Positions 34,008 through 46,992 of a DNA stretch of 64,000 nucleotides are shown here, one piece after another. Position numbers and translations under genes: made by a program. The DNA comes from Ferroacidibacillus organovorans (GTDB lineage: Bacteria > Bacillota > Bacilli > Alicyclobacillales > SLC66), in assembly GCF_001642725.1 (NCBI RefSeq), contig NZ_LSUQ01000006.1, positions 1-64,000 of the forward strand, read 5' to 3'. Below the pieces are notes generated by a model. The model worked only from the letters and a program-made list of their open reading frames with translations. It searched no databases and was not told the DNA's origin. The stretch's first letter is position 1, and the number at the start of each line of letters is the position of its first letter.

Positions 34008-34619
34008 ATGAGCGACCACTATTACACAGAAAATCCTCAGTCCCCCTCTGCTAAAACGCGGTGGACAACACGTATCAAAGACGTGCCTATCACATTTCAA
34101 ACTGCTCACGGCGTATTCAGCCGTGAGCGAGTGGATGAAGGGACGCGTCTCTTGATTGAGTCTGCGCAGATTTTGCCTCACGCGAATGTCCTTGATCTCG
34201 GTTGTGGCTATGGCGCGGTTGGCGTGAGTGTTCTCACGCTCGTGAAGACTGCGACCGTTACAATGGTGGATGTGAATGCGCGCGCGGTAGCGCTGGCTGA
34301 ACAAAATGCGCAGATCAATCATGTCGATGAGCGCGCGCGGACGCTGTGTGGCGACGCCGTCGGTCTTTTGATGACAGATGCGCAATGCTATGACGTTATC
34401 ATGTTGAACCCGCCTATTCGCGCTGGGAAAGACGTCGTATTTTCGCTCTATGAAGTTGCTCGAATGAAACTGAATCAGCAGGGCGTGTTGTACGTCGTGA
34501 TTCAGAAGAAGCAAGGTGCGCCTTCGACGGAAGATAAATTGCTTACGCTCTTCCAACAGGTGGAACGCGTCGCGCGCCATCGCGGTTATGTCGTCTTCTG
34601 TGCCAGGAACCCCCGCTGA
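34008..34619 (+). CDS. Class I SAM-dependent methyltransferase (RsmC-like, YbxB position)
   Basis: A 203-residue methyltransferase. SAM motif I is VLDLGCGYGAVGV (residues about 61-73), the acidic loop is VTMVDVNARAV and the catalytic motif is NPPIRAGK, as in N2-guanine methyltransferases RsmC/RlmG. It sits between rplL and rpoB as ybxB does in B. subtilis. A 16S rRNA target is likely but inferred. CAGGTGA precedes ATG 34008. Confidence 0.9.
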   Translation: MSDHYYTENPQSPSAKTRWTTRIKDVPITFQTAHGVFSRERVDEGTRLLIESAQILPHANVLDLGCGYGAVGVSVLTLVKTATVTMVDVNARAVALAEQNAQINHVDERARTLCGDAVGLLMTDAQCYDVIMLNPPIRAGKDVVFSLYEVARMKLNQQGVLYVVIQKKQGAPSTEDKLLTLFQQVERVARHRGYVVFCARNPR

Positions 34620-34655
34620 CATTCAAAATTTATTCATTTTGATGAAATTCTCCTG

Positions 34656-34684
34656 TTGACTTCAATTTGTCGTCGTGGTATTGT
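34656..34684 (+). promoter_or_regulatory. Promoter of rpoBC
   Basis: TTGACT (34656-34661), 17 bases ending GTGG, TATTGT (34679-34684), again TG-extended. Predicted leader about 165 bases. Confidence 0.7.
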
Positions 34685-34773
34685 TTAATAATGCGAAATG
34701 ATACTGTGGTATGCTATGCCACTGGGAATATTTTGCTTTGCTATTGGCAATACAAGAATACTGCGCGCTATGT

Positions 34774-34809
34774 AAAGGGAATTTGCGGCTGTGAGGCCCG
34801 TTCCTTTTT
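34774..34809 (+). terminator. Possible attenuator in the rpoB leader
   Basis: AAAGGGAA (34774-34781) can pair with TTCCTTT (34801-34807) with one bulged G. An inner GCGGC-like stem is present and the T-run overlaps the 3' arm. A regulatory role is possible only. Confidence 0.35.
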
Positions 34810-34856
34810 CTATCTTTTCACGGAACGCCAGCATCCAGCTACGAGGGGTGACCGTA

Positions 34857-37800
34857 TTGCAAGGACATGTTGTTCAGTATGGACGCCGTCAGCGTCGGAC
34901 GTATTCGCGGGTGTCAGAAGTTCATGAACTTCCGAATTTAATTGAGATTCAACAAAAGTCGTATGAATGGTTTTTGAATGAGGGGTTGCGCGAAATGTTT
35001 GCGGACATTTCACCGATCCAAGACTTTACAGGAAACCTCGTGCTGGAGTTTATCGACTACAGTCTCGGCGAACCGAAATACAGTGTTGATGAGTCAAAAG
35101 AGCGCGATGTTACCTATGCTGCTCCTCTTCGTGTCAAAGTACGGTTGATTAACCGTGAAACGGGCGAAGTGAAAGAGCAAGAGGTATTCATGGGTGATTT
35201 CCCTCTGATGACTGAAACGGGAACGTTTATCATCAATGGCGCTGAGCGCGTCATCGTAAGCCAACTCGTTCGCTCTCCGAGTGTGTATTTTAACGCAAAG
35301 ATTGACAAAAACGGCAAACGCACATTCAGTGCGACTGTGATTCCCAATCGCGGCGCCTGGCTCGAACTTGAGACGGACGCGAAAGACATAATATATGTTC
35401 GCATTGATCGAACGAGGAAAATTCCGGTCACGGTGCTTTTACGCGCGCTCGGATTCTCGACGGATGCTGAAATTTTAAACCTTTTGGGTGAAGACGACTA
35501 TCTGAGAAACACGCTCGAAAAGGATAGCACAGATTCGACCGAAAAAGCGTTGACTGAAATTTATGAGCGGTTGCGTCCTGGTGAACCGCCGACGGTAGAT
35601 AATGCGCGGAATCTCTTGTCTTCACGCTTTTTCGACCCGAAGCGCTACGACCTTGCCAACGTGGGTCGCTACAAAATCAATAAGAAATTACATCTTAAAA
35701 ACCGCCTTCTGAATCAACGGTTGGCAGAGACGCTGGTCGACCCGGAAACGGGGGAGGTCATCGCAGAGACGGGACAGTTGATTGATCGTCGCCTCCTTGA
35801 CCGATTGACGGTATACCTCGAAAACGGACTGAATCAAGTGACGCTGCGTTCGAACGCGGGACTTCTTGAAGACCCGACGGTCGTTATGCAAGAGATTCGC
35901 ATCCTCAGCCAAGTCGAAGAGGGTAAAATGATCAAAGTGATCGGGAATGGGCAAATCGACCGTCAGGTTAAAAACATCATTCCGGCGGATATTATTGCAT
36001 CGATCAACTACTTTATGAATTTGTTGCACGGTGTTGGAACGACGGATGACATTGACCATCTCGGCAATCGTCGTCTGCGCTCCGTGGGAGAGTTGCTTCA
36101 AAACCAGTTTCGTATCGGGTTGTCGCGCATGGAGCGCGTGGTTCGCGAGCGGATGTCAATTCAGGATGCCAATGCAATCACGCCACAGGCGCTGATCAAC
36201 ATTCGTCCGGTGATTGCCGCGATCAAGGAGTTTTTCGGTTCCAGCCAGTTGTCGCAGTTTATGGACCAAACCAACCCGTTGGCTGAACTTACTCACAAGC
36301 GCCGCTTGTCTGCGCTTGGGCCGGGCGGACTTACGCGCGAACGTGCAGGCTTTGAGGTGCGCGACGTTCACCCGTCTCACTACGGACGCATGTGTCCAAT
36401 CGAGACGCCAGAAGGTCCGAACATTGGCTTGATCAACTCCCTCTCGACGTATGCGCGCATTAATGAGTTCGGTTTTATTGAAACACCGTACCGCCGCCTT
36501 GACCCGGATACGGGCCGCATTTCTGAAGTTGCGGACTATTTGACGGCGGATGAAGAAGACAATTATGTCATCGGGCAGGCTGTCGCCAAACTGACGAAAG
36601 AAAACCGCATGGTTGAGGATGAGCAGATTGTCCGCTACAAAGGCGACATCCTCACGATGCCAAAAGAGCGCGTCGATTATATCGACGTTTCGCCAAAACA
36701 AGTTGTGTCTGTCGCGACGGCCATGATTCCGTTTCTTGAGAATGACGATGCGAACCGCGCTCTAATGGGATCAAACATGCAACGTCAAGCGGTGCCGCTG
36801 CTCGTGACGGAAGCGCCGTTCGTTGGAACGGGTATGGAACACAAAGCAGCGAAAGACTCAGGCGTGGTCATCGTGGCGCGACATGACGGTGTCGTTGAGC
36901 GCGTGACGGCCACCGAGATTATCGTGCGCACAGAGCTCACTGTGGATGGACAACTGGTGAAAGGTGACGTAGTACGCTACCGCTGCCAGAAGTTTATGCG
37001 CTCTAACCAAGGGACGTGTATTAATCAGCGTCCGCTCGTGCGCATGGGTGATCGCGTGAAACGCGGTGATATCTTGGCGGATGGACCTGCGACAGAACAG
37101 GGCGAGTTAGCGCTCGGACGAAATGTGCTCGTCGCGTTTATGACGTGGGAAGGGTACAACTACGAGGATGCGATTCTGCTCAGCGAAACGATGGTCAAGG
37201 ACGATGTTTACACATCGATTCACATTGAAGAGTACGAGTGTGAAGCGCGCGATACGAAGCTAGGGCCTGAAGAGATTACGCGCGATATCCCGAACGTGGG
37301 TGAAGAGGCGCTGCGCAATCTCGATGACCGCGGAATTATTCGCATTGGCGCAGAGATATTTGCAAATGACATCCTTGTCGGGAAGGTTACGCCAAAAGGA
37401 GTCACGGAACTCACAGCTGAAGAGCGATTGCTACACGCGATTTTCGGAGAGAAAGCGCGTGAAGTGCGTGACACGTCTCAGCGTGTTCCAAACGGTGGCG
37501 CGGGAATCGTCGTCGACGTGAAGGTGTTTACGCGTGAAAATGGCGATGAGTTGCCACCGGGCGTCAATCAGTTGGTCCGCGTTTATATTGCACAGAAGCG
37601 CAAGATTTCCGAGGGTGACAAGATGGCAGGCCGTCACGGAAACAAGGGTGTCGTCGCGCGGATCATGCCGATCGAGGATATGCCTTATTTGCCTGATGGT
37701 ACCCCTGTGCAAATCGTCTTGAATCCGCTTGGTGTTCCTTCACGGATGAACATTGGCCAGGTGCTGGAGACGCATTTGGGGATGGCGGCGAAAATGCTCG

Positions 37801-38390
37801 GCATTCATGTTGCGACGCCGGTTTTTGACGGCGCTCACGAGAGTGACGTGTTTGACGCGTTGGAAGAGGCGGGGCTTGCGCGGGATGGCAAAACGGTGCT
37901 CTTCGATGGTAGAACGGGTGAACGCTTTGACGGTCGCGTGACCGTTGGGTACGTGTATATGTTGAAATTGGCACACTTGGTCGATGACAAGATTCACGCG
38001 CGCTCGACGGGGCCTTACTCGCTTGTCACACAGCAACCGCTCGGAGGCAAGGCGCAGTTTGGCGGACAACGCTTTGGGGAGATGGAAGTGTGGGCGCTTG
38101 AAGCGTATGGAGCAGCCTATACCCTGCAGGAGATTCTCACAGTCAAATCGGATGATGTCGTGGGTCGCGTGAAAACCTATGAAGCGATCGTGAAAGGCGA
38201 GAATGTACCGGAACCTGGTGTGCCTGAGTCATTCAAAGTGTTGATCAAGGAACTGCAAAGTCTTGGTCTCGATGTCAAGATCTTGTCTGAAGATGAACAA
38301 GAGATCGCGATGCGCGAAGTCGATGAGGATGACGATACGTCAGAAAAACTCAACTTTAGCCTCGAAATGCGCGAGTTAGGCGACGACTGA
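34857..38390 (+). CDS. rpoB: RNA polymerase beta subunit
   Basis: About 1177 residues. It aligns from [22 protein letters not shown] onward with B. subtilis RpoB. The rifampicin pocket reads [27 protein letters not shown] in pieces, with the usual sensitive-type residues. ATG-like starts further up (34791) lie in the leader; TTG 34857 follows GAGGGGTGA, and GTG 34848 is the alternative. It is followed 15 bases later by rpoC. Confidence 0.97.
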   Translation: MQGHVVQYGRRQRRTYSRVSEVHELPNLIEIQQKSYEWFLNEGLREMFADISPIQDFTGNLVLEFIDYSLGEPKYSVDESKERDVTYAAPLRVKVRLINRETGEVKEQEVFMGDFPLMTETGTFIINGAERVIVSQLVRSPSVYFNAKIDKNGKRTFSATVIPNRGAWLELETDAKDIIYVRIDRTRKIPVTVLLRALGFSTDAEILNLLGEDDYLRNTLEKDSTDSTEKALTEIYERLRPGEPPTVDNARNLLSSRFFDPKRYDLANVGRYKINKKLHLKNRLLNQRLAETLVDPETGEVIAETGQLIDRRLLDRLTVYLENGLNQVTLRSNAGLLEDPTVVMQEIRILSQVEEGKMIKVIGNGQIDRQVKNIIPADIIASINYFMNLLHGVGTTDDIDHLGNRRLRSVGELLQNQFRIGLSRMERVVRERMSIQDANAITPQALINIRPVIAAIKEFFGSSQLSQFMDQTNPLAELTHKRRLSALGPGGLTRERAGFEVRDVHPSHYGRMCPIETPEGPNIGLINSLSTYARINEFGFIETPYRRLDPDTGRISEVADYLTADEEDNYVIGQAVAKLTKENRMVEDEQIVRYKGDILTMPKERVDYIDVSPKQVVSVATAMIPFLENDDANRALMGSNMQRQAVPLLVTEAPFVGTGMEHKAAKDSGVVIVARHDGVVERVTATEIIVRTELTVDGQLVKGDVVRYRCQKFMRSNQGTCINQRPLVRMGDRVKRGDILADGPATEQGELALGRNVLVAFMTWEGYNYEDAILLSETMVKDDVYTSIHIEEYECEARDTKLGPEEITRDIPNVGEEALRNLDDRGIIRIGAEIFANDILVGKVTPKGVTELTAEERLLHAIFGEKAREVRDTSQRVPNGGAGIVVDVKVFTRENGDELPPGVNQLVRVYIAQKRKISEGDKMAGRHGNKGVVARIMPIEDMPYLPDGTPVQIVLNPLGVPSRMNIGQVLETHLGMAAKMLGIHVATPVFDGAHESDVFDALEEAGLARDGKTVLFDGRTGERFDGRVTVGYVYMLKLAHLVDDKIHARSTGPYSLVTQQPLGGKAQFGGQRFGEMEVWALEAYGAAYTLQEILTVKSDDVVGRVKTYEAIVKGENVPEPGVPESFKVLIKELQSLGLDVKILSEDEQEIAMREVDEDDDTSEKLNFSLEMRELGDD

Positions 38391-38405
38391 TAGGGAGGGA
38401 CCCCT

Positions 38406-41400
38406 TTGCTGGATGTCAACAACTTTGAGTATATGAAAATCGGTCTTGCATCGCCGGATAAAATTCGCTCGTGGTCACACGGTGAAGTAAAAAAACCGGA
38501 AACGATTAACTATCGCACACTGAAACCCGAAAAAGAGGGGCTCTTTTGCGAGAAGATTTTTGGCCCGCAGCGCGACTGGGAGTGTCACTGCGGAAAGTAT
38601 AAGCGTGTCCGCTATAAAGGCGTGGTGTGTGATCGCTGCGGCGTGGAGGTTACACGCGCAAAAGTTCGACGCGAGCGCATGGGGCACATTGAATTGGCGG
38701 CGCCGGTATCGCACATCTGGTATTTCAAAGGAATTCCAAGTCGCATGGGGCTTGTCCTTGACATGTCTCCGCGCAATCTTGAAGAAGTCATCTATTTTGC
38801 CTCCTATGTCGTGACAGATCCAGGCGATACCCCGCTTGAGTTAAAGCAGTTGCTCTCGGAGAAAGAGTATCGCAGCTATCGCGAAAAGTATGGCTATGGC
38901 TTCGAGGCGGGGATGGGCGCAGAGGCAGTGAAAAAGCTTCTGCTCGGCATTGATGTCGATCAACAAATTGAAACACTCCGCGAAGAACTGCGCACCGTTC
39001 AAGGTCAGCGTAGAAATCGTGCGATCAAGCGCCTCGAAGTTCTTGACGCTTTCAAGCAATCAGCAAACGACCCGTCGTGGATGATTCTTGACGCACTACC
39101 CGTCATTCCGCCGGATCTTCGCCCGATGGTTCAGCTCGACGGAGGACGTTTTGCGACTTCCGATCTAAATGACCTGTATCGCCGCGTCATCAACAGAAAC
39201 AATCGTCTAAAGCGGTTGCTTGAACTGGGCGCGCCTGACATCATCGTGCAAAATGAGAAGCGGATGCTTCAAGAAGCGGTCGACGCGTTGATTGACAACG
39301 GCCGCCGTGGTCGCCCTGTTACCGGGCCTGGAAATCGACCGCTCAAATCTCTGTCGCACATGCTAAAAGGGAAACAGGGGCGGTTTCGTCAGAATCTCTT
39401 GGGTAAACGCGTTGACTATTCCGGTCGCTCAGTAATCGTTGTTGGTCCGGAGTTGAAGATGTATCAGTGCGGCCTGCCAAAAGAGATGGCGCTCGAACTG
39501 TTCAAACCGTTTGTTATGAAGGAGCTTGTTGCACAAGGGCTCGCGCACAACATCAAGAGCGCAAAACGCAAAGTTGAGCGCGTGTCGGATGAGGTTTGGG
39601 ATGTTCTCGAACAGGTCATCACCGAACACCCTGTGTTGCTCAATCGTGCACCGACGCTCCACCGACTGGGGATTCAGGCATTCGAACCGATTCTCGTGGC
39701 GGGGCGCGCCATTAAACTGCACCCGCTCGTCTGCACGGCGTATAATGCTGACTTTGACGGCGACCAGATGGCGGTTCACGTTCCGCTCTCGGCAGAAGCT
39801 CAGGCGGAAGCGCGTCTGCTCATGCTTGCAGCGCATAACATCTTGAATCCAAAAGATGGAAAACCGGTTGTTACGCCGACGCAGGACATGGTGTTAGGAT
39901 CGTATTACCTTACGATTGAGCGAGAAGGCGAAGTTGGTGAGGGACGGATTTTTTCGAGTCCGGAAGAAGTCCTTCTTGCCTATCAGGACCATCAAGTAAC
40001 GCTCCACACGCGAATCATGATTCCGGCAAAAGTGTTAAACAAGGTGTCCTTTACAGCTCGTCAACGTGAGGCTATTTTGGTGACGACGCCGGGAAAAATC
40101 CTATTTAATGAGATCTTCCCGAGCGAGTTTCCTTACATCAACGTGGCGGATCGCAAGAACTTGCTGCATGGAACGCCGGATGACTACTTTGTCTTTGAAC
40201 GGGGCGTCAATCTGCGCGAACACGCGATGAGTATTCCGTTTAAGGGAGCGATCGTCAAGTCTTTCCTCGGTGCGATTATTGGTGAGTGCTTTGCGCGCTA
40301 TGGAACGACGAGAACGGCAGAAATTCTCGACAGAGTGAAAAAGCTTAGCTTTACGTACTCGACGAAAGCAGGCATCACCATCTCTGTCGCAGACATCTAT
40401 GTTCCTGAGCAAAAAGAGCGGATTCTGGCTGACGCGGAACAAAAGGAAGATCGCGTCTTGGTTCAGTTTCGCCGCGGATTGATCACGGAAGAAGAGCGCT
40501 ACAATCGATTTATTAGCATTTGGAGTTCGGCGAAAGATGAACTTACCAATACGCTTATGGATTCGCTCGATCGGTTTAATCCGATTTACATGATGGCCAA
40601 TTCTGGAGCGCGCGGATCGGTTTCGCAAATCACGCAGCTCGCGGGAATGCGCGGATTGATGGCGAATCCATCTGGTCGCATTATCGAGTTGCCGATTAAG
40701 TCGAATTTCCGCGAGGGTCTCACGGTTCTCGAGTATTTCATATCGACGCACGGCGCTCGAAAAGGACTCGCAGATACGGCACTGCGGACGGCAGACTCAG
40801 GGTACTTGACGCGGCGCTTGGTTGACGTGGCGCAAGATACGATTGTCCGCCAGGAAGACTGTGGGACGGATCGCGGAATCATGGTGGAAGAGATTCGCGA
40901 TGGAAAAGAGATTATTGAGGATCTTTATGACCGGATTGTCGGGCGCATCGCGTTCAAAACGCTGCGCCATCCAGAGACGAGTGAGGTTCTCGTTGAAAAA
41001 GACGGTCTGATCGATGAAGCGATCGCGCGTTCGATCATCGACGCGAACATTCAGTCTGTCGTGATTCGCTCCGTGCTGACCTGCCGGGCGCGCCACGGTG
41101 TCTGCATACAGTGCTATGGAAGAAACCTCGCGACAGGAAAAATGGTCGAGATTGGTGAAGCTGTTGGAATTATTGCGGCGCAATCCATCGGTGAGCCAGG
41201 AACACAGTTGACCATGAGGACGTTCCACACAGGGGGCGTCGCGGGAGATGACATCACGCAAGGTTTGCCGCGGATTCAGGAACTTTTTGAAGCGCGCCAC
41301 CCCAAAGGGCAAGCGACGATCACGGAGATTTCTGGCACGATCTCAGATATTCGCGAGATCAAAGACAAGCGCGAGGTTGAAGTCGTCGGTGAGTCTGAGA

Positions 41401-42065
41401 CAAAAGTCTACGCGATTCCGTTTGGATCGCGCATTCGGGCGAGTGTCGGGCAGATTGTTGAAGCGGGCGACGAGTTGACGGAGGGTTCGGTTGATCCGAA
41501 GGAAATGTTGCGCGTTAAAGGGTTGCGTGGGGTGCAAAACTACCTTTTACGCGAAGTCCAACGGGTTTACCGCATTCAGGGCGTCGACATCAATGACAAG
41601 CACGTCGAGGTGATGATTCGCCAAATGATGCGCAAAGTGCGTATCGTGGATAGTGGCACTACGGATCTGTTACCAGGCACGTATGTCGATTTACTTGCGT
41701 ATGAAGAGTCGAATCGCAAGGTGCTTCTGTCGGGTGGAGAACCGGCCGTTGCTCGTCCAGCGCTTCTTGGCATCACGAAAGCATCGCTTGAGACAGATTC
41801 CTTCTTGTCCGCTGCATCCTTCCAGGAGACGACGCGCGTCCTTACGGAAGCCGCCATCAAAGGAAAGGTTGATCATCTGCTCGGGCTGAAAGAAAATGTC
41901 ATCATCGGCAAATTAATCCCTGCGGGAACGGGTATGTCGCGCTACCGCAACATTGCGCTGGTTGATGCATCTGCGTATACCGATGATGTGACGGGAACGG
42001 CTACAGCAGTGAAACCTAAAGAACTGGTTGAAGTTCTCGCGACAGAATCGGGCGATCTGCACTAG
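38406..42065 (+). CDS. rpoC: RNA polymerase beta-prime subunit
   Basis: A 1219-residue subunit with the catalytic magnesium motif [12 protein letters not shown]. The N-terminal zinc ribbon is [20 protein letters not shown] and the second zinc cluster is [13 protein letters not shown]. The start is TTG 38406, about 8 bases after GGGAGGG. It is followed by a strong terminator that ends the rpoBC transcript. Confidence 0.98.
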   Translation: MLDVNNFEYMKIGLASPDKIRSWSHGEVKKPETINYRTLKPEKEGLFCEKIFGPQRDWECHCGKYKRVRYKGVVCDRCGVEVTRAKVRRERMGHIELAAPVSHIWYFKGIPSRMGLVLDMSPRNLEEVIYFASYVVTDPGDTPLELKQLLSEKEYRSYREKYGYGFEAGMGAEAVKKLLLGIDVDQQIETLREELRTVQGQRRNRAIKRLEVLDAFKQSANDPSWMILDALPVIPPDLRPMVQLDGGRFATSDLNDLYRRVINRNNRLKRLLELGAPDIIVQNEKRMLQEAVDALIDNGRRGRPVTGPGNRPLKSLSHMLKGKQGRFRQNLLGKRVDYSGRSVIVVGPELKMYQCGLPKEMALELFKPFVMKELVAQGLAHNIKSAKRKVERVSDEVWDVLEQVITEHPVLLNRAPTLHRLGIQAFEPILVAGRAIKLHPLVCTAYNADFDGDQMAVHVPLSAEAQAEARLLMLAAHNILNPKDGKPVVTPTQDMVLGSYYLTIEREGEVGEGRIFSSPEEVLLAYQDHQVTLHTRIMIPAKVLNKVSFTARQREAILVTTPGKILFNEIFPSEFPYINVADRKNLLHGTPDDYFVFERGVNLREHAMSIPFKGAIVKSFLGAIIGECFARYGTTRTAEILDRVKKLSFTYSTKAGITISVADIYVPEQKERILADAEQKEDRVLVQFRRGLITEEERYNRFISIWSSAKDELTNTLMDSLDRFNPIYMMANSGARGSVSQITQLAGMRGLMANPSGRIIELPIKSNFREGLTVLEYFISTHGARKGLADTALRTADSGYLTRRLVDVAQDTIVRQEDCGTDRGIMVEEIRDGKEIIEDLYDRIVGRIAFKTLRHPETSEVLVEKDGLIDEAIARSIIDANIQSVVIRSVLTCRARHGVCIQCYGRNLATGKMVEIGEAVGIIAAQSIGEPGTQLTMRTFHTGGVAGDDITQGLPRIQELFEARHPKGQATITEISGTISDIREIKDKREVEVVGESETKVYAIPFGSRIRASVGQIVEAGDELTEGSVDPKEMLRVKGLRGVQNYLLREVQRVYRIQGVDINDKHVEVMIRQMMRKVRIVDSGTTDLLPGTYVDLLAYEESNRKVLLSGGEPAVARPALLGITKASLETDSFLSAASFQETTRVLTEAAIKGKVDHLLGLKENVIIGKLIPAGTGMSRYRNIALVDASAYTDDVTGTATAVKPKELVEVLATESGDLH

Positions 42066-42087
42066 CCCTTGCGTGATGAGAGACGGT

Positions 42088-42124
42088 GAAAGCCGGGAGA
42101 GCGAAAAATGCTCCCCGGCTTTCT
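42088..42124 (+). terminator. Intrinsic terminator after rpoC
   Basis: GAAAGCCGGG-AGAGC pairs with GCTC-CCCGGCTTTC. The T-run is short (TTTCTT), and the -35 box of the next promoter begins at its end. Confidence 0.85.
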
Positions 42125-42153
42125 TGACTTGAATGTCAAAGACGTGATAATAT
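42124..42153 (+). promoter_or_regulatory. Promoter of the str operon
   Basis: TTGACT (42124-42129). Either GATAAT (42146-42151, spacer 16) or TAATAT (42148-42153, spacer 18, preceded by TGA) is the -10 box. Confidence 0.7.
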
Positions 42154-42192
42154 CATCAAGTGTGCCTACATGTGAGCGTTGAGGTGTCACCT

Positions 42193-42447
42193 ATGTACCA
42201 ACGAGTCAAAAAACAGCAGCGTCGTACAGTCGGAACTTCGTCGACTCTGCGTGCGATTGAACGCGACCGAATCTCGGAGGTTTATATCGCGCGAGATGTT
42301 GACCGCCATGTCCTCAACCCGGTAATCGCCATCTGCAAAGAAAAGGGCGTCAAAATTAATTGGGTTGATTGCCAAGGTGCGCTAGGCGCAGCCTGCGGAA
42401 TGAAATTAGCTACGTCGACCGTAGGATTTCTTCGTGACGATGTGTGA
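42193..42447 (+). CDS. L7Ae-family k-turn RNA-binding protein (YbxF-like)
   Basis: An 84-residue L7Ae/L30e-fold protein that binds kink-turn RNA. Family features are the N-terminal helix, EVYIARDVDRHVLNPVIAICKEKGVKINWV and the LGAACG loop that contacts RNA. ATG 42193 has GAGGTG 7 bases upstream. It is located just before rpsL, the YbxF/RplGB position in Bacillus. It is not an essential ribosomal protein in that species. Confidence 0.92.
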   Translation: MYQRVKKQQRRTVGTSSTLRAIERDRISEVYIARDVDRHVLNPVIAICKEKGVKINWVDCQGALGAACGMKLATSTVGFLRDDV

Positions 42448-42534
42448 TTCTTTTTTTGGCTCACAAAATGAACCACCAGGGTCTGTGGTCTAAAAAAACA
42501 CTGCAGAACCCACTCTTGGAAGGAGGTGCACACG

Positions 42535-42954
<420 letters not shown>

Positions 42955-43048
42955 GACTCATCGATCTGTCGCCTGATGCAACGTATTGTACAGTGTGATG
43001 GAGGTATTGCGCGATGTCACGGATCGTGCGAGAAAGGAGGATGTACTC

Positions 43049-43519
43049 ATGCCGAGAAAAGGACCTGTACCGCGTAGAGATGTTATGCCGGACCCGCTTT
43101 TCACCAACAAGTTGGTCACGCGTTTGATTAATAAAGTGATGCTTGATGGCAAGCGTGGTGTGGCACAGAATCTCGTTTACGGTGCGTTTGAAAAAGTGCG
43201 TGAACGTTCGGGAAAAGACCCGATGGAAGTGTTTGACGCGGCAATGAAAAATATTATGCCCGTCTTGGAAGTCAAAGCACGTCGGGTTGGTGGATCGAAT
43301 TATCAGGTGCCTGTTGAAGTTCGCCCGGATCGTCGCACGACGCTTGGCTTGCGCTGGCTTGTTCAGTATTCGAGACAGCGTCATGAAAAGAGCATGGATG
43401 ATCGTCTCGCCAATGAAATTCTTGATGCTGCCAACAATGCGGGCGGCGCTGTAAAGAAACGCGAAGATACGCATCGCATGGCGGAAGCGAATAAGGCGTT
43501 TGCCCACTATCGCTGGTAG
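43049..43519 (+). CDS. rpsG: Ribosomal protein S7
   Basis: 156 residues, standard length; [16 protein letters not shown] opens it, and the 16S-binding [12 protein letters not shown] is intact. It nucleates assembly of the 30S head. ATG 43049 follows AAAGGAGGATG by 5 bases. A gap of 94 bases from rpsL holds no recognisable signal. Confidence 0.98.
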   Translation: MPRKGPVPRRDVMPDPLFTNKLVTRLINKVMLDGKRGVAQNLVYGAFEKVRERSGKDPMEVFDAAMKNIMPVLEVKARRVGGSNYQVPVEVRPDRRTTLGLRWLVQYSRQRHEKSMDDRLANEILDAANNAGGAVKKREDTHRMAEANKAFAHYRW

Positions 43520-43554
43520 GATCATGAGATTGCGAAGAAAGGAGGACACAGCTC

Positions 43555-45627
43555 ATGGCAAGGCAGTTTCCGCTCGATAAGACGCGCAACATTGGTATCA
43601 TGGCGCATATCGACGCGGGTAAGACAACGACCACGGAGCGTATCCTGTTTTACACAGGCCGCGTGCACAAAATCGGTGAAGTTCACGAGGGTGCGGCGAC
43701 CATGGACTGGATGGTTCAAGAGCAAGAGCGTGGAATCACGATTACGTCGGCTGCTACGACTGCGCAGTGGAAAGCGCATCGCATCAACATCATTGATACG
43801 CCAGGGCACGTTGATTTCACAGTTGAAGTCGAACGCTCTTTGCGTGTACTCGACGGTGCGGTGGCTGTTTTTGACGCCAAGGGTGGCGTTGAACCACAGT
43901 CAGAAACGGTGTGGCGTCAAGCAGACAAGTATGATGTGCCTCGTTTGGCTTATGTCAACAAAATGGATATTATCGGTGCTGACTATTTTGAGTGCATTCG
44001 CCAAATCCGCGATCGCCTTAAGTCAAACCCGGTTGCGATTCAAGTCCCAATTGGAGCTGAAGATCACTTTCATGGCGTCATTGATCTGGTCGAGAATCGC
44101 GCGATCGTCTATACGGATGATCTCGGTACAACTTCAGAATCTCGCGATATCCCGGAAGAGTATCAAGCCCAAGTGGAAGAGTACCGCACGTTGTTACTTG
44201 AAGCTTGCGCCGAGGTTGAGAACGAGTTGATGGAGAAGTATCTCGAAGGCGAAGAGCTCACGGTTGAGGAGATCAAACGCGCGCTTCGCAAAGGCACGAT
44301 CGCTTCAACGCTCGTGCCTGTACTCTGTGGCTCATCGTACCGCAACAAGGGTGTTCAACCAATGCTTGATGCGGTTGTCGACTACCTTCCATCGCCGCTC
44401 GATGTGCCGGCGATCAAAGGGACATCGCCTGACGGTGAGGATATGGAGCGGCACGCGAGTGACGAAGAACCGTTCTCGGCGCTTGCGTTCAAAATCATGA
44501 CCGACCCGTTTGTCGGAAAGCTTGCGTTCTTTCGCGTCTATTCCGGAACGCTCTCTTCTGGTTCGTATGTCTTGAATTCGACGAAAAACAAGCGTGAGCG
44601 CATTGGGCGCATTCTGCAGATGCACGCGAACCACCGCGAAGAGATTCCGGTTGTGTACTCCGGAGATATTGCGGCTGCCGTCGGATTAAAAGATACGACG
44701 ACTGGCGATACACTGTGCGAAGAGAAGAATGTGGTTATTCTTGAGTCGATGGACTTTCCGGAACCGGTTATCTCGGTTGCGATTGAGCCTAAAACAAAAG
44801 CGGACCAGGATAAGATGGGAATTGCGCTCTCCAAACTGTCTGAAGAGGATCCGACGTTTCGGACGCACACCAACCACGAGACTGGGCAAACGATCATCTC
44901 GGGCATGGGCGAGTTGCACCTGGAAATTATCGTTGATCGCATGATGCGTGAGTTTAAAGTCGAGGCAAACGTCGGCAAGCCGCAGGTTGCTTACAAGGAA
45001 ACCATTCGCAACAAGGTAAAGGCGGAAGGGAAATTTGTGCGGCAGTCCGGCGGTCGTGGACAGTATGGTCACGTCTGGGTCGAATTCGAACCACTCGAGC
45101 GCGGTCAAGGGTATCTGTTTGAAAACAAAGTTGTCGGTGGTGTTGTTCCTCGCGAATACATCCCGGCGGTTGACAACGGTATCCAGGAAGCCATGCGCAA
45201 TGGCGTGCTTGCAGGCTATCCGATGCTTGACGTCAAGGCGACAATCGTTGACGGTTCGTACCATGATGTTGACTCGTCTGAAATGGCGTTTCACATTGCC
45301 GGTTCGATGGCGCTGAAAAACGCGGTAAGCCGCGCTGACGCGCACTTGCTTGAACCGATCATGAAGGTTGAAGTAACCGTTCCGGAAGAGTACATGGGCG
45401 ATATCATGGGGGATATCAACTCCCGCCGTGGTCGCATCGAGGGTATGGAGGCGCGCTCTGGCGCGCAAGTCATCCGCGGGTTTGTCCCTCTCTCTGAAAT
45501 GTTCGGATACGCGACAATCCTTCGCTCGCGCACGCAAGGACGCGGAACGTATACGATGGAACCTGCCACGTATGAAGAAGTTCCGAAAAACATCGCGGCA
45601 GAGATCATTGCGAAACAAAAAGGTTAA
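43555..45627 (+). CDS. fusA: Elongation factor G
   Basis: A 690-residue translocase GTPase. The G domain has the P-loop [12 protein letters not shown], the switch II DTPGH and NKMD. The five-domain layout ends with the typical [14 protein letters not shown] region. AAAGGAGGACAC precedes ATG 43555. Confidence 0.98.
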   Translation: MARQFPLDKTRNIGIMAHIDAGKTTTTERILFYTGRVHKIGEVHEGAATMDWMVQEQERGITITSAATTAQWKAHRINIIDTPGHVDFTVEVERSLRVLDGAVAVFDAKGGVEPQSETVWRQADKYDVPRLAYVNKMDIIGADYFECIRQIRDRLKSNPVAIQVPIGAEDHFHGVIDLVENRAIVYTDDLGTTSESRDIPEEYQAQVEEYRTLLLEACAEVENELMEKYLEGEELTVEEIKRALRKGTIASTLVPVLCGSSYRNKGVQPMLDAVVDYLPSPLDVPAIKGTSPDGEDMERHASDEEPFSALAFKIMTDPFVGKLAFFRVYSGTLSSGSYVLNSTKNKRERIGRILQMHANHREEIPVVYSGDIAAAVGLKDTTTGDTLCEEKNVVILESMDFPEPVISVAIEPKTKADQDKMGIALSKLSEEDPTFRTHTNHETGQTIISGMGELHLEIIVDRMMREFKVEANVGKPQVAYKETIRNKVKAEGKFVRQSGGRGQYGHVWVEFEPLERGQGYLFENKVVGGVVPREYIPAVDNGIQEAMRNGVLAGYPMLDVKATIVDGSYHDVDSSEMAFHIAGSMALKNAVSRADAHLLEPIMKVEVTVPEEYMGDIMGDINSRRGRIEGMEARSGAQVIRGFVPLSEMFGYATILRSRTQGRGTYTMEPATYEEVPKNIAAEIIAKQKG

Positions 45628-45653
45628 AACGATACGATAAGGAGCTGATTTCA

Positions 45654-46844
45654 TTGGCAAAGTCAAAATTCGAACGGAATAAACCGCACGTAAACATCGG
45701 TACAATCGGTCACGTTGACCACGGTAAAACCACACTCACAGCGGCGATCACGACCGTTCTTTCTAAATCTGGTCAAGCGCAAGCGATGGCGTATGACGCG
45801 ATTGACAAGGCGCCGGAAGAGCGCGAGCGCGGTATCACGATCAACACTGCGCACGTGGAATACGAGACGGCAAACCGTCACTATGCACACGTTGACTGCC
45901 CGGGACACGCCGACTATGTAAAGAACATGATCACGGGTGCCGCGCAAATGGACGGCGGTATTCTCGTCGTGTCCGCGACGGATGGCCCTATGCCACAAAC
46001 GCGCGAGCACATCCTGCTCTCCCGCCAAGTTGGCGTTCCGCACCTTGTCGTCTTCATGAACAAGTGCGACATGGTGGAAGACGAAGAACTTCTTGAGTTG
46101 GTCGAGATGGAAATTCGTGATCTTCTCAGTGAGTATGAATTCCCTGGCGATGACACCCCAGTGATTCGTGGTTCGGCGCTCAAGGCGCTCGAAGATCCGA
46201 GTGGTGAGTGGGCGAAGAAGATCGACGAGTTGATGGCGGCGGTTGACAGCTTTATCCCAACGCCTGAGCGCGATACCGACAAGCCTTTCTTGATGCCTGT
46301 TGAAGACGTGTTTACGATCACGGGTCGCGGTACGGTTGCAACAGGTCGTGTTGAGCGTGGACAACTGAAAGTCGGCGACGAAGTTGAAGTGGTTGGCTTT
46401 ACGGAAGACCCACGCAAAACGGTTGCCACGGGGATTGAAATGTTTCGCAAGCTCCTCGACTTTGCGCAAGCCGGCGACAATATCGGCGCTTTGCTTCGCG
46501 GCGTTGATCGCAAAGACATCGAGCGCGGCCAAGTCATTTGCAAACCGGGCTCGATTAAACCGCACACCAACTTTCAAGCGCAGGTGTACGTTTTGAAAAA
46601 GGAAGAAGGCGGTCGTCACACGCCGTTTTTCAACAACTATCGCCCGCAGTTTTATTTCCGTACGACGGACGTTACGGGAATCATCACGCTCCCAGAAGGT
46701 ACGGAAATGGTGATGCCTGGTGATAACATCACGGTTACGGTTGAGCTTATTTCGCAAATTGCAATCGAAGATGGCACGCGCTTCGCGATTCGCGAAGGCG
46801 GCCGCACAGTTGGTGCGGGTGTCGTTGTTGGCATCTCGAAATAA
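45654..46844 (+). CDS. tuf: Elongation factor Tu
   Basis: A 396-residue GTPase that delivers aminoacyl-tRNA. P-loop [21 protein letters not shown] and NKCD are intact, and the C-terminal VGAGVV is normal. It starts with TTG at 45654 after AAGGAGCTG, an unusual start for one of the most abundant proteins. A bulged but strong terminator follows. Confidence 0.98.
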   Translation: MAKSKFERNKPHVNIGTIGHVDHGKTTLTAAITTVLSKSGQAQAMAYDAIDKAPEERERGITINTAHVEYETANRHYAHVDCPGHADYVKNMITGAAQMDGGILVVSATDGPMPQTREHILLSRQVGVPHLVVFMNKCDMVEDEELLELVEMEIRDLLSEYEFPGDDTPVIRGSALKALEDPSGEWAKKIDELMAAVDSFIPTPERDTDKPFLMPVEDVFTITGRGTVATGRVERGQLKVGDEVEVVGFTEDPRKTVATGIEMFRKLLDFAQAGDNIGALLRGVDRKDIERGQVICKPGSIKPHTNFQAQVYVLKKEEGGRHTPFFNNYRPQFYFRTTDVTGIITLPEGTEMVMPGDNITVTVELISQIAIEDGTRFAIREGGRTVGAGVVVGISK

Positions 46845-46861
46845 GGAAAATTGATGTAAGG

Positions 46862-46892
46862 AAGGGGCCTTCTTTGAAGGCTCCCTTTTTTT
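46862..46892 (+). terminator. Intrinsic terminator after tuf
   Basis: AAGGGGCCTTC pairs with GAAGGCTCCCTT (one bulged A) around TTT, followed by seven T. Confidence 0.92.
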
Positions 46893-46928
46893 GTGATCAG
46901 GCTCGTCGCATTGGGCGATGGATGTATG

Positions 46929-46934
46929 TATAAT
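46929..46934 (+). promoter_or_regulatory. -10 element of the signal peptidase promoter
   Basis: A perfect TATAAT preceded by TGTATG, 59 bases before the gene and after the tuf terminator. No clear -35 box is seen. Confidence 0.5.
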
Positions 46935-46992
46935 GATGAAGGTATAACCATGGACATTGTAGGCAGGTAATGCTTGTACATAAAGGAGTGCT

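Noticed and set aside
44686-45735. 349-codon open frame antisense to fusA
   Set aside because: It lies wholly over EF-G and has no support beyond being open.
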